A stretch of DNA of 64,000 nucleotides from Pseudeuparius sepicola (lineage: Eukaryota; Arthropoda; Insecta; Coleoptera; Anthribidae): positions 149,704,257 through 149,768,256 of the forward strand of contig OY987298.1 of NCBI GenBank assembly GCA_963920635.1, written 5' to 3'. The notes under the pieces are model-generated. The model worked only from the letters and a program-made list of their open reading frames with translations, was not told where the DNA came from and did not search any database. Of the stretch, positions 46,867 through 58,743 are shown one piece after another. The translations under genes were made by a program, and so were the position numbers. Positions within the stretch are counted from its first letter, which is position 1. Each line of letters starts with the position of its first letter.

Positions 46867-49389
46867 CGAGGGGTGTGACACTCAAGAAATCTGGTGTACA
46901 CTTTGCCGAAAATCCCTGAAATCTCGCAGAATCTTCAGAATCTTACAGAATCTCGAAAATCTCACGGAATCCCTAAAATCTTTGCGAAATCTCAAAAATC
47001 TTTAAAATCTCTAGAAATCTCAGAAATCTCTCTAAATCCCTAAAATCTCTAAAATCTTTAAAAACTTGAGCAAATTTGGAATCTTTAGTCTTTAAAAATT
47101 ATGATCCATGTTATATTTTGGCGCCATTCACAAAGAAATCATGCGAATACAAAACACTCGTATTTCTCGTTTTGGTTTTAATTTTCCCCTTCATAATTCA
47201 CATAAGATTTCACGGTACGCAGCGACGTCCGCTCAAACATAAGACAATTGCCATCTTTGGCAGACGATTCACCAACGCAACTCTCACCAGTGTTACCAGC
47301 AAAACTGGCGCCAAATTTAAAACTATACAGATTACAACGCCGAAATATATTTAAACCTCTCAATAGTTTAGCCCTAAATATTACCGAAGAATTTTTTTGA
47401 AATAATTGCTTCCCCCCCAACCATTCTGGTTACGCCACTGCCAGGGTTGGAAATACTTGTGACCTTTTTAAAAAAGTGAAACAGTCGTGAATTTTAAAAA
47501 AGTCTGCCTTTTTTTAATTAATTCAATACTTAATAATTTTCAAAATGAGACAAGGAAGGAAAATATAAAATCTCTATTTATTTAAACAAAAAAACATACA
47601 AACAAAAACATACGCAGTCAAAAATTAAAATAAAATAAAAGTTATTTATGTACCAAGGCAGTGAAGTTCAACTTGTCATGACTCATGTGGAATTTAGTTG
47701 CCGAGGCCTCTGGCCGAGGCAAATTAACCACAATTCACGCACACCGTGCCACTGCCCCTAATAACAGGTGTGGGTATTGCGACTTCCCACAAATTATTAA
47801 GATATTTCTGAGCAGGACCTTTTGGACTACAATTTAGCATGCTGACTAGATCCGACCTCCACACCGGCGCTTATGGTGCGCCACCTATTGCTTAGTAGGC
47901 GAAGTAGGTACTCATCCTCAAGTCAAGAGACTCAATCCAGAGCTCAATCCAAAACATATTTTTTTAAAACTGTATCGAAAACAAAGAGGTATGTCTGCAG
48001 TTCTCGAAATTCTCCGGGCGGACAAGAACCTACCGAAAAATAAGAATCCTACATGCTCGGTGTTGACCAGCATTAATCTTCAATATTTTGTGATTAATCT
48101 GTAGTCAAGTAGTTTCATAAGCCGCTATAGTCAAAGTAGATTTTATATAATATGGAAACTAAGGACTGGGAAACTGGGAATTTAACACCGAAATTTTCTT
48201 TACTAGTTTAAGTACCTAGACAATAACTAAGAAATTGTTGTAACTTTTTTAGAACAAAAATGTCAAAAATTCTCAAATTTTATGTTCAAACGCTGTAATT
48301 CACTAGTGTTATTTATAATCTGATAATAATACGGCAATCTGTATCGCAGGTGGAGCTGCGAGGCCGCCAGTCTTCTGGGATTTTAGGGGTTCTGCCCCAT
48401 TTTTTAAAAGTGGCAGAATTTTTTTAATGATTTTTGTCTATTTTAGGTTGCTACCGATAATAGGTACGTGCGAGGGTACGTGGTTAAAAAATTTCACGTC
48501 ATAACTGAATCACTCTGTAGATACAGCAGAGATGTGAATTTTTTTTAAATATGTTATGAGGATGGAAAAAAGTATGGAAATCTGCTTATATGCAATAAAA
48601 TATGAGTTATTTAAAAAACATTTTTATGAAAATTGTTTGCCACATAACATGTTTCACTTGTTTTCAGCTTTCGCGGTTTGGTTGCAACTTTTTTTTAATG
48701 GCAATATTATTTTTTTTTATTTTGGAAAGAGGGATGTTTTGTCTCTGTACAAATTAAATAGGTACCTAATTTAGAAAAATGAGTAGCGGCAAATCACACT
48801 CCAGCCGGGATTGGAACTACGCGGCAGGTCCTTTTACCAAATAAGAGCTAGGTATACGAATTGACTTGATGTAAAGTTGGAAAAGCGGCCTGTCGCGTAA
48901 GTTGATGACACGTGAGTTCAAATCCCGGTTGGAATGTGATATTTTTACAGACTAATTACAAACGAATCCACAAGAAAATTTTCTCACATTTTCTTATCCA
49001 ATTAAGTATACAGTGTGTTCCAATTTGATACTGGACACCTCAGAACTATATGAAGGACAAGGAAAACAAATGATCTCTATTTTTTTATTGGTAGTCCCAA
49101 GGGAGAGTATCTCATAGGCTGTGGTATTTGGATGGGATTATTATTTCATGGCCTAAGTACTATGAAACAAAATACATTCATTGAAAAATCTGATAAAATC
49201 CTTGAAATCTCATGGAATCTCTAAAATCTCAGAATCCCTGAAATCTTCTAAAATCTCATGAAATCTCAAGATTTACAGAATCCCAGTAAATTTGTTCAAA
49301 GATTTTAGGGATTCTCATAAGAAACAATGTAATCCCGAGCTAAATCTCAAATCTGGTGTACAAAATTTCTTGGAGTGTCACACCCCTCG
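46867..49389. mobile_element. 2.5-kb hAT-like element with subterminal AAATCTC clusters
   Basis: The 8-bp direct repeat ATAATAAT lies at 46859-46866 and 49390-49397. The ends are CGAGGGGTGTGACACTC and complement. Degenerate clusters of AAATCTC/GAATCTC follow the left end (46915-47070) and precede the right end (49190-49340). The interior has repeat P at 47638-47722 and a tRNA-like pair, but no transposase. An 8-bp duplication with subterminal repeats fits hAT. Confidence 0.75.
48790..48940. repeat. Two tRNA-like promoter segments in inverted orientation
   Basis: A B-box-like gagttcaaatcccgg lies at about 48910-48925 on the plus strand, and its counterpart (gttccaatcccggctgg on the minus strand) near 48800-48818. 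Flanks also pair loosely. It looks like two SINE heads or tRNA relics head to head, not a functional tRNA gene. Confidence 0.45.
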
Positions 49390-49964
49390 ATAATAATATA
49401 ATGCACCACTACCAAACTTTTTCATAAATTTATTTACGAAATAAATGTATAGTAAATGTATAGTATAACCAACGTTAAAAAACATTAATTTGGAACAATT
49501 AGTTGAAATCTACAATCTATACATACCTAGAGTAAAAATTTGGACAGATTGATGATTTTGTGAATTTACCGGTCCTACTTGGTCTGTAAATAATATCCTT
49601 AATAAATTGCTTGTTCTGGCTAACGTGGCAACGTTGCACGAGCTCTTTGTGATCAATGCGCATTTGCTATGCCCCAACAGCTGACCCAGAGTTCGTTGAG
49701 ATTTCTCCGGTTCTTATTGATGTGTATCAAATGTTTACCTTTGCGTCATTCTTGTTTTTTTTGGGGAAATTTTGGGGTTAATGGACAAAAGACATATACC
49801 TAGTTAAGTTAGTGAATTATAGTGTAGTTTTAAGAACGATGAGAAGAGTAAAGTGTTAGATTGGTGGCATAGGAAACGTAACCTCTGGCTATCATATGGT
49901 GTTCAATTTGTTGTCAGTATTGATTATAGTATTGTAGTTTAGTATACAATACTATAATCACTGA

Positions 49965-50057
49965 TTAGGTACCTCTATCTGTGCGGAGGTCATAACGCGA
50001 TCCTGACGATTCATTTACATTACAGAAGCGCAACCGCAATTCATGCTAAACTCTCAG
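49965..50057 (+). repeat. Diverged relic of the 40-43 kb satellite
   Basis: Shares ctgtgcggaggtca, aacgcgatcctgacgattca and catgctaaactctcagc with long monomers. Single copy, directly left of a family I MITE. Confidence 0.65.
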
Positions 50058-50235
50058 CATTGACTGACGTATTAATAAAGACTGCTCACGGCTGTCATGT
50101 TTGACACATTTTTGGCTCACCATGCGCTTCCCGGAGACAAAATACAATGCAAAATACATTGTTGACCATAGGCGCCATCTACTTTCCAGGACATGAAACT
50201 ATAGCCGTGAGAAGTCTTATTAATACGTCAGTCTG
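50058..50235. mobile_element. Family I MITE, copy 2
   Basis: Same internal sequence and subterminal inverted pair as 39591-39769. The termini are eroded and no duplication could be read. Confidence 0.7.
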
Positions 50236-50270
50236 TATTCCACCACAGACCTATATAGCTTCGCTATATA

Positions 50271-51122
50271 CAGTGTCTGCCAGAAAGTTGGATACAAATG
50301 GGAATTTCCTTTATTTGAAGTTTCTCAAAAAAAAATATTCTTTTCTCAGGGTAGGTTGAAAAATATAAAAATTCCTCAAGAGTAAAGTACCCTTATTTTT
50401 AGAACTACATCAGAGTGGCACTAAGAAAAGTTGTCTAAAATAATCTCAAGACAATGTCAAATATGAATTCACAGCCACCTACTCAAAAGAAAAATTCACA
50501 CTTGCGCATTTTTTACTCATCACGCTGTATAATACATAATGTTAGATATGTATTTTGAGGCACATCTTCGAGCATGACAGTACGATACCAATGATTTTTG
50601 TTTACGTTTAACAAGCATCTTAAAAAAACATTTAATAACTGAAAGTTCTGCAAAGTTTGTGGTTTTTTTGTATCCAGGTAAAATACTCCTACAATTTCAA
50701 ACATAACATAGCATCTAATCTGTGGAACATAAAAATATTTTAATAGAGCAACAATTTAAGAGTTATTTAATAAATGAGAATTCAACTATAAAAATTATAC
50801 AGCGTGATGAATAAAAAATGCGAAAGTGTGAATTTTTTTCTTTTGAGTAGGTGGCTGTGAGTTCATATTTGAATTGTCTTGAGATTCCAAACAACTTTTC
50901 TTAGTGCCACTCTGATGTAGTTCTAAAAATAGGGGTACTTTATACTCTTGAGAAATTTTCATATTTTTCAACCTACCCTGTATACGAATCGAAATTTCAA
51001 AAATTTTGCGGGTGGATTTTGAGTTTAAGCCCAAGCACCAACTTTTATCAAGAATATTTTTTTTTTGAGAAACTTCAAATAAAGAAAATTCCCCTTTGTG
51101 TCCAACTTTCTGGCAGACACTG
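50271..51122. mobile_element. 852-bp TA-flanked foldback
   Basis: The ends are CAGTGTCTGCCAGAAAGTTG and complement, with TA on both sides. Arms of about 250 bp; the loop (50530-50800) holds only short frames. It sits inside a small palindrome, cacagacctatatagc on the left and tataggtctgtg on the right. Confidence 0.85.
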
Positions 51123-51744
51123 TATATAGGTCTGTGATAATAGTAAATACTTAGTAGATATTATAATCCCGGCGGCTGGTTGACAGTTCTATGACTTATT
51201 ATCATAGAACTGTCAAAAAAGTATATGAGGTACACAATCTGACAAAATTTGACCTTGACCCATATTCCAACATAACCATTTACACTTGACAATAATAATC
51301 ACCACCGCAGAGAGACCTGATCATAAACTATAAAACTATTCAACAAAGCTATTCTTTTACGCGTGAAGCCGTAAAATCCATTACAGATATCCATAATTTC
51401 CCAGTTGCGTTTCGTACGTAGTGTGTAGAGATAGTGGCAGATAGAAATACAGTGAGTGTCTTTGTCTGCCAGACATCTTGGCATCTCGGTGGGCCATGCC
51501 GCGCCGTGTCGTGCCGCTCGGAAAAACAAAAGAGAAGCGACGCGGGCGGAAGCCGTCCGTCAAGGGGGCCGCGGCGTCTTGCAGACGTCAATCACACGTC
51601 AAACGCCCCGATGCGCCCGCAGCACGTCGCACAGCTTGGCCGTAGGCGAAGAATTTCGGGATGTGCAATGTGCATCTTTTGAAAGTACACAGTACACATC
51701 AAAAATAAAATAAAAGTAGGTAGGCAAGTAAGTAAAAACCATAC
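51123..51744. other. Unassigned, with a 13-bp-stem hairpin
   Basis: GACAGTTCTATGA and its complement flank a 7-base loop at about 51184-51216. Bases 51480-51640 are GC-rich with no copy seen elsewhere. No gene recognised. Confidence 0.4.
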
Positions 51745-51748
51745 TATA

Positions 51749-53015
51749 CCCCGATTACTGTAAGAAGTCCCCATTTTGTCAGATAACATTCTCCACAAAA
51801 TCCCTGGTATAACATTGGTGTATATTGTGTCTCAACCTCAGAGAAATAACCAAGGATAGAGGGAGTAAGAACAAAAAGTAAACAAAGCCAACATCTTTTT
51901 GAGTGATGCCGCGTACTCCATTGTTTACAGCATTTCATTTCAAAATAGAAGGGTTTAATAATGGGATTCAATGAAGGCACACCTCCCATAACGCTAAATT
52001 ACCAAATGTAGTTATTAATTTATAGTTTGTAACAATTTTAAACTAAAACTAAATTGCAGTGTAATTATAGTATCTAATTATCACTTTGATAAAATCGTCA
52101 CAGATACCTCAAACCGCCCGTCATGGCAACGCTGCTTTTGCTGCCGCGGGCGCCGCGTCCGTTAACTCAGCGATATTTGTTTTGTGTATGCCCATCATGT
52201 CAAGTTTTCCGATTGTTTACGTATGCATTTCTCCCGTTTTTAATTGTTTTTCTGTTAATTTAAAGGCTATTTATTAGTATTTAGGATATAGTGACTGATT
52301 TTGTATACAATGGCAGAAAGTGTGTGGTATGTGGCTACATTGATATTTCTCAGGACATAACCTATCACAGGTAAACGTTGTACACACGGGCCTAATGTTT
52401 GTTTACTTCGGTAAATTTGCATAAGATGTTGGTTGACTACAAACGTATGTATTTTGAGGCTGTTGCTCCCTCTATCCTTGGTTAGTTCTCTGAGGTCTCA
52501 ACCAATTAATGACGTCACTCATTGATTTATGATGTGAAAAGTTACCCAAGTGATACGAAAAAAGAACATAATAAAATAAAAACCCTATTGCAATCAAGTT
52601 TATACCGCTACAAATAAAAACAACTATGACTACAACTACAACTCATTTTAATAATTATTTCAAACGTCATGGAAACACTTTCATTTTGGTATAATCAGCT
52701 ATTTGCGGCTGCGCGTATACCTATAGTGCGTAATCAGGCAAATTTTATTTCGGTGTTGTGAAAGTGACAGTGAAGGTTTTCCGGATCGTTCAAAAGGGTT
52801 CAAACTTTGGGCAGTGAAAATATTCGCGGGTTTTGTACGTTTCGTGAGTTTTACCGTTATCTGTGTTGTTCTTGTTCGTGTTATTAGTAGTTATTCATTG
52901 TGGAAATGGGCTCGTTACTGACCTGGACTTATGACCCGGTTGCATTTTTTGCTGCATTGATGCCAACATATGGCGAAATTACCAATTGACAGTCCCAGTA
53001 AGGACATAATTTGAC
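51749..53015 (-). mobile_element. Family E element, copy 4, interrupted by family F
   Basis: Flanked by TATA at 51745-51748 and 53016-53019. Subtracting the F insertion leaves about 600 bp, the normal length. The ttcttaa block near the right end is missing. Confidence 0.8.
51836..52495. mobile_element. Family F element, copy 3, inside family E
   Basis: 660 bp with ends CCTCAGAGAAATAACCAAGG and complement. The 6-bp duplication TCTCAA lies at 51830-51835 and 52496-52501; intact E copies have this hexamer once (as ttgaga near 46002), confirming the insertion point. Confidence 0.9.
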
Positions 53016-53322
53016 TATAGGTATTTTACAACAGCCTTAATTAGGACACCCCAAAACCCCCACTTACCAGATTTGAACAAAAAATATACAGGGAGTTCCG
53101 TTCTGAGGAGTGTCAAAAAAATTGAGCAGAATATGAATTTTAAATGCATCTGGTGAGTCAAATGTGTCATGGAACCCCCTCAACCCTCAAAACAATTGAA
53201 TGGTCAACAGGACCACTCAATGTGTTGGTGTGCGGTGTGCAATAAGATTCAGTACAAAAATATACAGGGTATTTTTCTCTGGGCCATCTCAAAATGATGA
53301 ATCTTAGATTTTTAGGGGTGTT

Positions 53323-54497
53323 CACGGGCGTAGCCAAGGGGGGGGTTTCGGGGGTTCAACCCCCCCCCCCCCCGAAATAAGCAAAATATTACCTAATATT
53401 ATACCGAAAAAATACGAGGAGTGAATAGTTAAATTATTATTACGTTCGAATATATGTACTAATAGTAGCGCCTAGCGCCATCTTTTGACGAGAGGCAGAC
53501 GCAGTTGCAGCCGAACTATTTTGTATTGTAGGGACACTTTGCGTTGTTTCTCGATTATTCGCCACGCCCCTCGGACGAAATGAGCGGAACTTTGTGGAAG
53601 TTCGTGGAAGTTTCTGGACGGCTACTGGGCTGCTATATAAGCGGCGCCGCTGCGCGTGACCGCGCTTACGGCAGTATTGTTCCATGCGAACTCGAAGCGA
53701 ATAAAAGTGAAAAGTGGTGAACGAATAGTGAAGAGAATTAAGTGTACCGTGTAAGTGAGTAATTTTAGTGCGCTGTTATTCGATGACCTTGTTAAGGATA
53801 GATACGTGAATCATTATTACTGTCGAAAAATGGAGGGGAAAAAAGGAAGGGTGATAAACTTAAAGGTATGGACTATTGGAAAAAGTGGTGTAGTCAAGGT
53901 CAAGGGGTTTCTAATAAAGAAACAAATTTGGATTTAGCTATCAAAGCTTCAGCTACCTTGCATGCTGATAAGAAGACTGCCTACCCCGAAATCTAGTTTG
54001 GAATGCCTAGATATGTGCGATAAAAACCTTTATCCTAATATTTACACATTACTACAAATCTTGGCTACCATTCCTGTATCCACTGCTACCCCAGAAAGGT
54101 CTTTCTCGAGCCTAAGGAGACTGAAAAACTATTTACGAAACACTACAAGTGAAAACAGACTTAATGGTTTGGCTCTAATGAACATTCACTATGGAACAGA
54201 AATTCATGCAGATGAAGTAGTGGATATATTTAAAAGAAAAAGCCGAAGATTTCTTCTTTAATGGTTTTAGATTTAACGCAGAGGAACGAAATTAATTTAT
54301 CCATTTCATTTGAAGTTAAGAACTTTATAAATATGTCGTAGTTTTTCGGATGAATATATAGATATTAAATTTCATCATTGAGTATTTATTTTATTTATTC
54401 CTTTACTCAATGATTTCATGTAAGTATATTTTTGTTGTTTTATTTACTTCTCAAACTAAACCCCCCCCCCCAAAACTAAATCCTGGCTACTCCCGTG
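53323..54497 (+). mobile_element. 1.2-kb hAT transposon, internally deleted
   Basis: Ends are CACGGGCGTAGCCA and complement of CACGGGAGTAGCCA, each followed inward by G/C homopolymer runs. The perfect 8-bp duplication GGGGTGTT lies at 53315-53322 and 54498-54505. A TATA box (53634-53640) precedes a leader; coding remnants follow. Autonomous hAT elements are several kilobases long, so most of the transposase is deleted. Confidence 0.9.
53829..54261 (+). pseudogene. hAT transposase remnant with C-terminal dimerisation region
   Basis: An N-terminal piece in one frame gives KGDKLKGMDYWKKWCSQGQG and then NLDLAIKASATL before a stop near 53993. The C-terminal frame 53962-54261 contains YPNIYTLLQILATIPVSTAT, then PERSFSSLRRLKNYLR and RLNGLALMNIHYG: the hAT family dimerisation motif, with the TATPERSFS core intact. 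The DDE catalytic core between the two is deleted, so no transposase can be made. The C-terminal type resembles ZMYM1-like hAT proteins of animals. Confidence 0.85.
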
Positions 54498-54530
54498 GGG
54501 GTGTTAACAAGAAAAACCAGGCACACGTAT

Positions 54531-55487
54531 CAAAAAATTTAAAGAATTGTCACACCCACACCACCTCTAGCTAAATAAAATTTAAATTACCTGTATAATG
54601 TATATAGGATATTATTTATTATTATCTACCAAAGAAAATACTACTACCCTAGTATTTCCTTTGTACCTACCTATTAAAATTACTTCATTCTATCACAAAC
54701 TCTTGTTATTCTAAGTAGGTACTATATAGGTACTATACCTTAGAATAACAACCAATGTTATTTCAAGTGCTGTAGCTGTACGACTACGACTGTACACTGT
54801 ACAGTGTACACGCAACGCTATAATCAGAACTTTTTGTTGAATTGTGTAAAAATACCTGCGCCTTCACCAAAAAGTATCTCATTCGCACTCTGTTGCAAAT
54901 TTTGTAGGGTGGCTACAAGAAATACATGGTTCTTGGGGTGGATAACAAAGTTCAAAGTGCGACCAAACCCAAAGCGATAATATTAATATTGACGGAATAT
55001 AAAAAAAAACTTGAAACACGAAATACACTCTTGAAAATTTGCTTATTAGTAAAACTCCTCTGGTCCCAGTTTGAAATTCTCGGAAATGATGCTACCTGGG
55101 CCATCTGCAGGACGATAGTTCAACTAAATCTGACGCAAAACCGCACAACCAGAAAACGAATCGTTTACTTAGCTACTCTAGTACATAGAAAGCGCTACAT
55201 GCTACAAACACTTGGAAACAGATAAAATTGCAAATATATTTCTTGAGACAGAAAACATAAAATCCTGCTGGCCATCTATCGAGCAACAGTTAGACTAATT
55301 GCGGATAGTTCGACTATCGACCGTTTAGGTGGGTGGACATCTGGCGGACGGTAGAGGAACTCACCGTGGCGACGTTGCCGGGTTGTGCAAATCATCCTGG
55401 AATTTGTCGTTTGTCGCCTTTAGCTACAAAAATTTCAGAATCGTAAGGTTTTCACGATATTTGTAGAATTAGGGCTATAGCTATAAA
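54531..55487. other. Unassigned
   Basis: No gene recognised. A perfect 20-bp palindrome, TGTACACTGTACAGTGTACA, lies at 54791-54810. A 100-codon frame at 54926-55225 has no recognisable features and is probably chance. Confidence 0.4.
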
Positions 55488-57697
55488 CAGGGGCGGATTT
55501 AGGCATGGTCTTTAAGGGCTGCAGCCCAGGGCCCCTTTCACACAAGGGGCCCCGCCAGCCCCGGCGTCACCGCGGTGAAAATTAAAAAAAAAATAACGTA
55601 AACGTACCGGTGCCTGCCACATTGCCTAAACCTGACACATGCTTTATTTAATTAAAAAAATAAGGTAATATGCAGATATAAATCCATTCTATTGAAATCA
55701 CAGTATCACAGTTATGAGTTATGTATGTTCCTAAGATAGTCATCTTGATCTCTCTATTTTTACTGACTTTTCAATTTATAGCGAAGTTATAGGTATTCAT
55801 TGTAGTTTCTTTAGCAAAATTGTTTAGTGCAGCGTTGTAAAAAATAGTGTGTAATTACGTGTTTTTAGTATAGATTTTTCAACGGAGTTAATTTTTGTGG
55901 CTTATACTTTTAAACAAACAAAGTAAGATAATAATTTAGAACTATTTTAAGTTTTTGAAAATTTTGGTTGGGGCAAGGTTAGTTACTAACACAGACCTAT
56001 ATAGCTAGCTATATATGTCTGTGTTACTAACCTTGGGTTGGGGTGTCAGCTACTGGCTTATGTTATGTTTGTGCTAAGCCAATGCCTGACGTAGGTGTCA
56101 GTCCATGGTAAAATCACAAGTCATGCAAAAATGATCTCTAAAGTCTCTAACAAAAAACCTTATAATGGTGTACAAATTTCGCGTCAATGGGTTAAATATT
56201 TCTAATGCCTAACACTCCTGTCAGCCATTCGCTATACAATTGGCACCCACTATGGCAGACTTTGGACGTTGGGTGATCAGTCAACGCTTCGCAGTTCTGT
56301 CTTCGTCTTCAAGAGCATCAGAACATGTATAGATTTGTCACTCAACGATTCTGAGCCATGTCTTCTTTTTGTCGAAAGCGCTGAACAGGACCAATAACTA
56401 CTACTACGATCTTTACAAGTTTACAATGTCAAATTAAATTAAATGATTCAAAATAAGTTCAAAGATGTGTAGTTAAGAAAGGGGTAGAGAAGAAACAGTA
56501 TTTTTAGAAGAAAAAAAAAAAGAAATATAGGGAGAAGAAAAGAGGGAGGGGAAGAGAAGAACAATAAATAGAAAACAGATAGAAAATATTAAATGAGAAA
56601 AAAAAACAATTGGAGCTAAATAACATGGGAATACATTTACGAGAATCAATAATCAGTGTTTAGGTTCGGCTATGATATTATCATAGAAAAATAAAAGAAA
56701 TATAGGTAAATAAAAGCGAACATTATTTTTAATAACAACTGTGACATAACGAACAAATAATAATTAACAAAATTGAAAATCCAAAGCTTTCTACTCAAGA
56801 ATAAGTTAGTATATGTTCCAGAAATGAGAATGTACGAATAAATAAACATTTCTACATACAATAAACACTTGTGTTTTTGTTTTTAAAAATTGGTGTGACA
56901 ATTTTTATAGGGTGTCAGTTTTTGGGCTTATCAGATTCAGGCTAAGGGTCTAGTCAAAAATCGCTATGTCAGTTATTACTGGATAAAAAAATATAAATTT
57001 TAAAATTTTGTATACAGAAATATTGCAGATTTGATTTGCACTGTTGGTAATTATTTCCAGTGATCATCAATAAACGCGCCAAAGCCGGCAAATTGATTTT
57101 TATAGATATAAATCAATCCTTAAGGTGTCAGGCACTGGTAAGTTTACGTTAGGTACCCACAAAAAATAAAAATAACTTAAGCACACAGCATCAATTGTGG
57201 GCCCTGCTGCCATCTATACCCAGTCTTGGACTAAGTTTATCTCGACGCGTTCGATCCGATTGAGAGAGGTTTGAATTCACTGGAGCGGACTCAAATAGAC
57301 GGCGTAAACCCTACAGATTGAAATTCAATCATAATCCTGTGGAATAAGTACAATAAGTTAATGTCCCTAGAGAGGATTGAAAACCTAGGATTTAATACTG
57401 ATGATGTAAACGTAGAATTATAAAAGATTTGACATAATTCAATCGGATCCATTTCAATCCGATCGAGTTTTCACGAGATAAATGTAGTCAATCATACATA
57501 GGTATATCAGTTTGAGGTTATTATTTGCTTCTTTATGCTTGAGAAACGCTTCGCTTGATCTTTCGTTTTGGTGAAGTGTGAAGTGTTAATTTATACATTT
57601 TTTGAAGAAGAAAAAGCAGGTTTTTGATTACCGAAACAAACAGGGGGCCCCATAGTAGTGTTAGCCCAGGGCCCCCAAAACTTACGGTCCGCCCCTG
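55488..57697. mobile_element. 2.2-kb hAT element without transposase
   Basis: The perfect 8-bp duplication GCTATAAA lies at 55480-55487 and 57698-57705. Ends are CAGGGGCGGATTTAGG and the complement of CAGGGGCGGACCGTAAG, followed by an inverted gcagcccagggcccc block. Inside are AT-rich sequence and a purine-only-like run (about 56503-56560). No coding remnant was recognised. Confidence 0.85.
55991..56022. repeat. 32-bp palindrome between 9-bp direct repeats
   Basis: ACAGACCTATATAGC and its near-complement form the arms. GTTACTAAC stands at 55982-55990 and again at 56023-56031. The same palindrome, without that duplication, surrounds the foldback at 50271-51122. Confidence 0.75.
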
Positions 57698-57847
57698 GCT
57701 ATAAATAATGGTGCTAGAATTATTTGTTTATTATTTATTATTAATCACTTGTACACCTTAACGTTGGGTCTACCTAATTTGCTGACCAAAATGAAAATTC
57801 AAAATTTTCAGCATATATTGTACGAAATGGATTAAGTCATGTACAAA

Positions 57848-58743
57848 ACGACTACTACCGGTGAAAAATCAACTACTACCCCTTCAGACTAACTACTACC
57901 GGCGAAAAATCTACTACTACCACTTCGAACTAACTACTACCGGCGAAAAATCAACTACTACCACTTCAGACTAACTATTACCGGTGAAAAATCAACTACT
58001 ACCACTTCGGACTAACTACTACCGGCGAAAAATGAACTACTACCACTTCGGACTAACTACTACCGGTGAAAAATCAACTACTACCGCCCCAGACTAACTA
58101 CTACCGGCGAAAAATCAGCTACTACCACCTGGGAATGACTACTACCAGCGAAAAATCAACTAGGTACTACCACTTCGGACTAACTACTACCGGCGAAAAA
58201 TCAACTACTACCGCCCCGGACTAACCACTACCGGCGAAAAATCAGCTACTACCACCTGAGAATGACTACTACCGGCGGAAAATCAACTACTACCACGTCG
58301 GACTAACTACTACCGGTGAAAAATCAATTACTACCACTTCGGACTAACTACTACCGGCAAAAAATCAACTACTACCCCTTCGGACTAACTACTACCGGCA
58401 GAAAATCAACTACTACCACTTTGGACTAACTACTACCGGTGAAAAATCAACTACTACCACCCCGGACTAACTACTAGCGGTGAAAAATTAACTACTACCA
58501 CTTCGGACTAACTACAACCGGCGAAAAATCAACTACTACCACTTCGGACTAACTACTACCGTCGAAAAATCAACTACTACCGCCCCGGACTAACCACTAC
58601 CGGCGAAAAATCAGCTACTACCACCTGGGAATGACTACTACCGGCGAAAAATCAACTACTACCACTTCGGACTAACTACTACCGGCGAAAAATCAACTAC
58701 TACCGCCCCGGACTAACCACTACCGGCGAAAAATCAGCTACTT
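57848..58743 (+). repeat. 41-bp minisatellite, about 22 units
   Basis: The unit has two similar halves: aactactaccggcgaaaaat plus c, and aactactaccacttcggact. Variant units with gccccggactaaccac and cagctactaccacctgggaa recur as a 123-bp three-unit block (for example near 58211, 58581 and 58704). The unit length is not a multiple of three and stops are frequent, so it is non-coding. Confidence 0.9.

Larger units (their letters stand above)
53040..54530. mobile_element. Half copy of the 43.9-kb foldback, split by hAT
   Basis: Bases 53040-53300 match one inner arm (acaccccaaaacccccac, gtcaacaggaccactcaa). After the hAT insertion, 54498-54530 resumes with gttaacaagaaaaaccagg, the outer end of the same element. 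The rest of the foldback is missing. Confidence 0.65.

Noticed and set aside
51299..51713. Overlapping frames in the GC-rich block near 51.5 kb
   Set aside because: Several frames are open on both strands at once, as expected from composition; none has a recognisable motif.
57848..58743. Possible repetitive threonine-rich protein
   Set aside because: The 41-bp unit shifts frame every repeat and stops are frequent.
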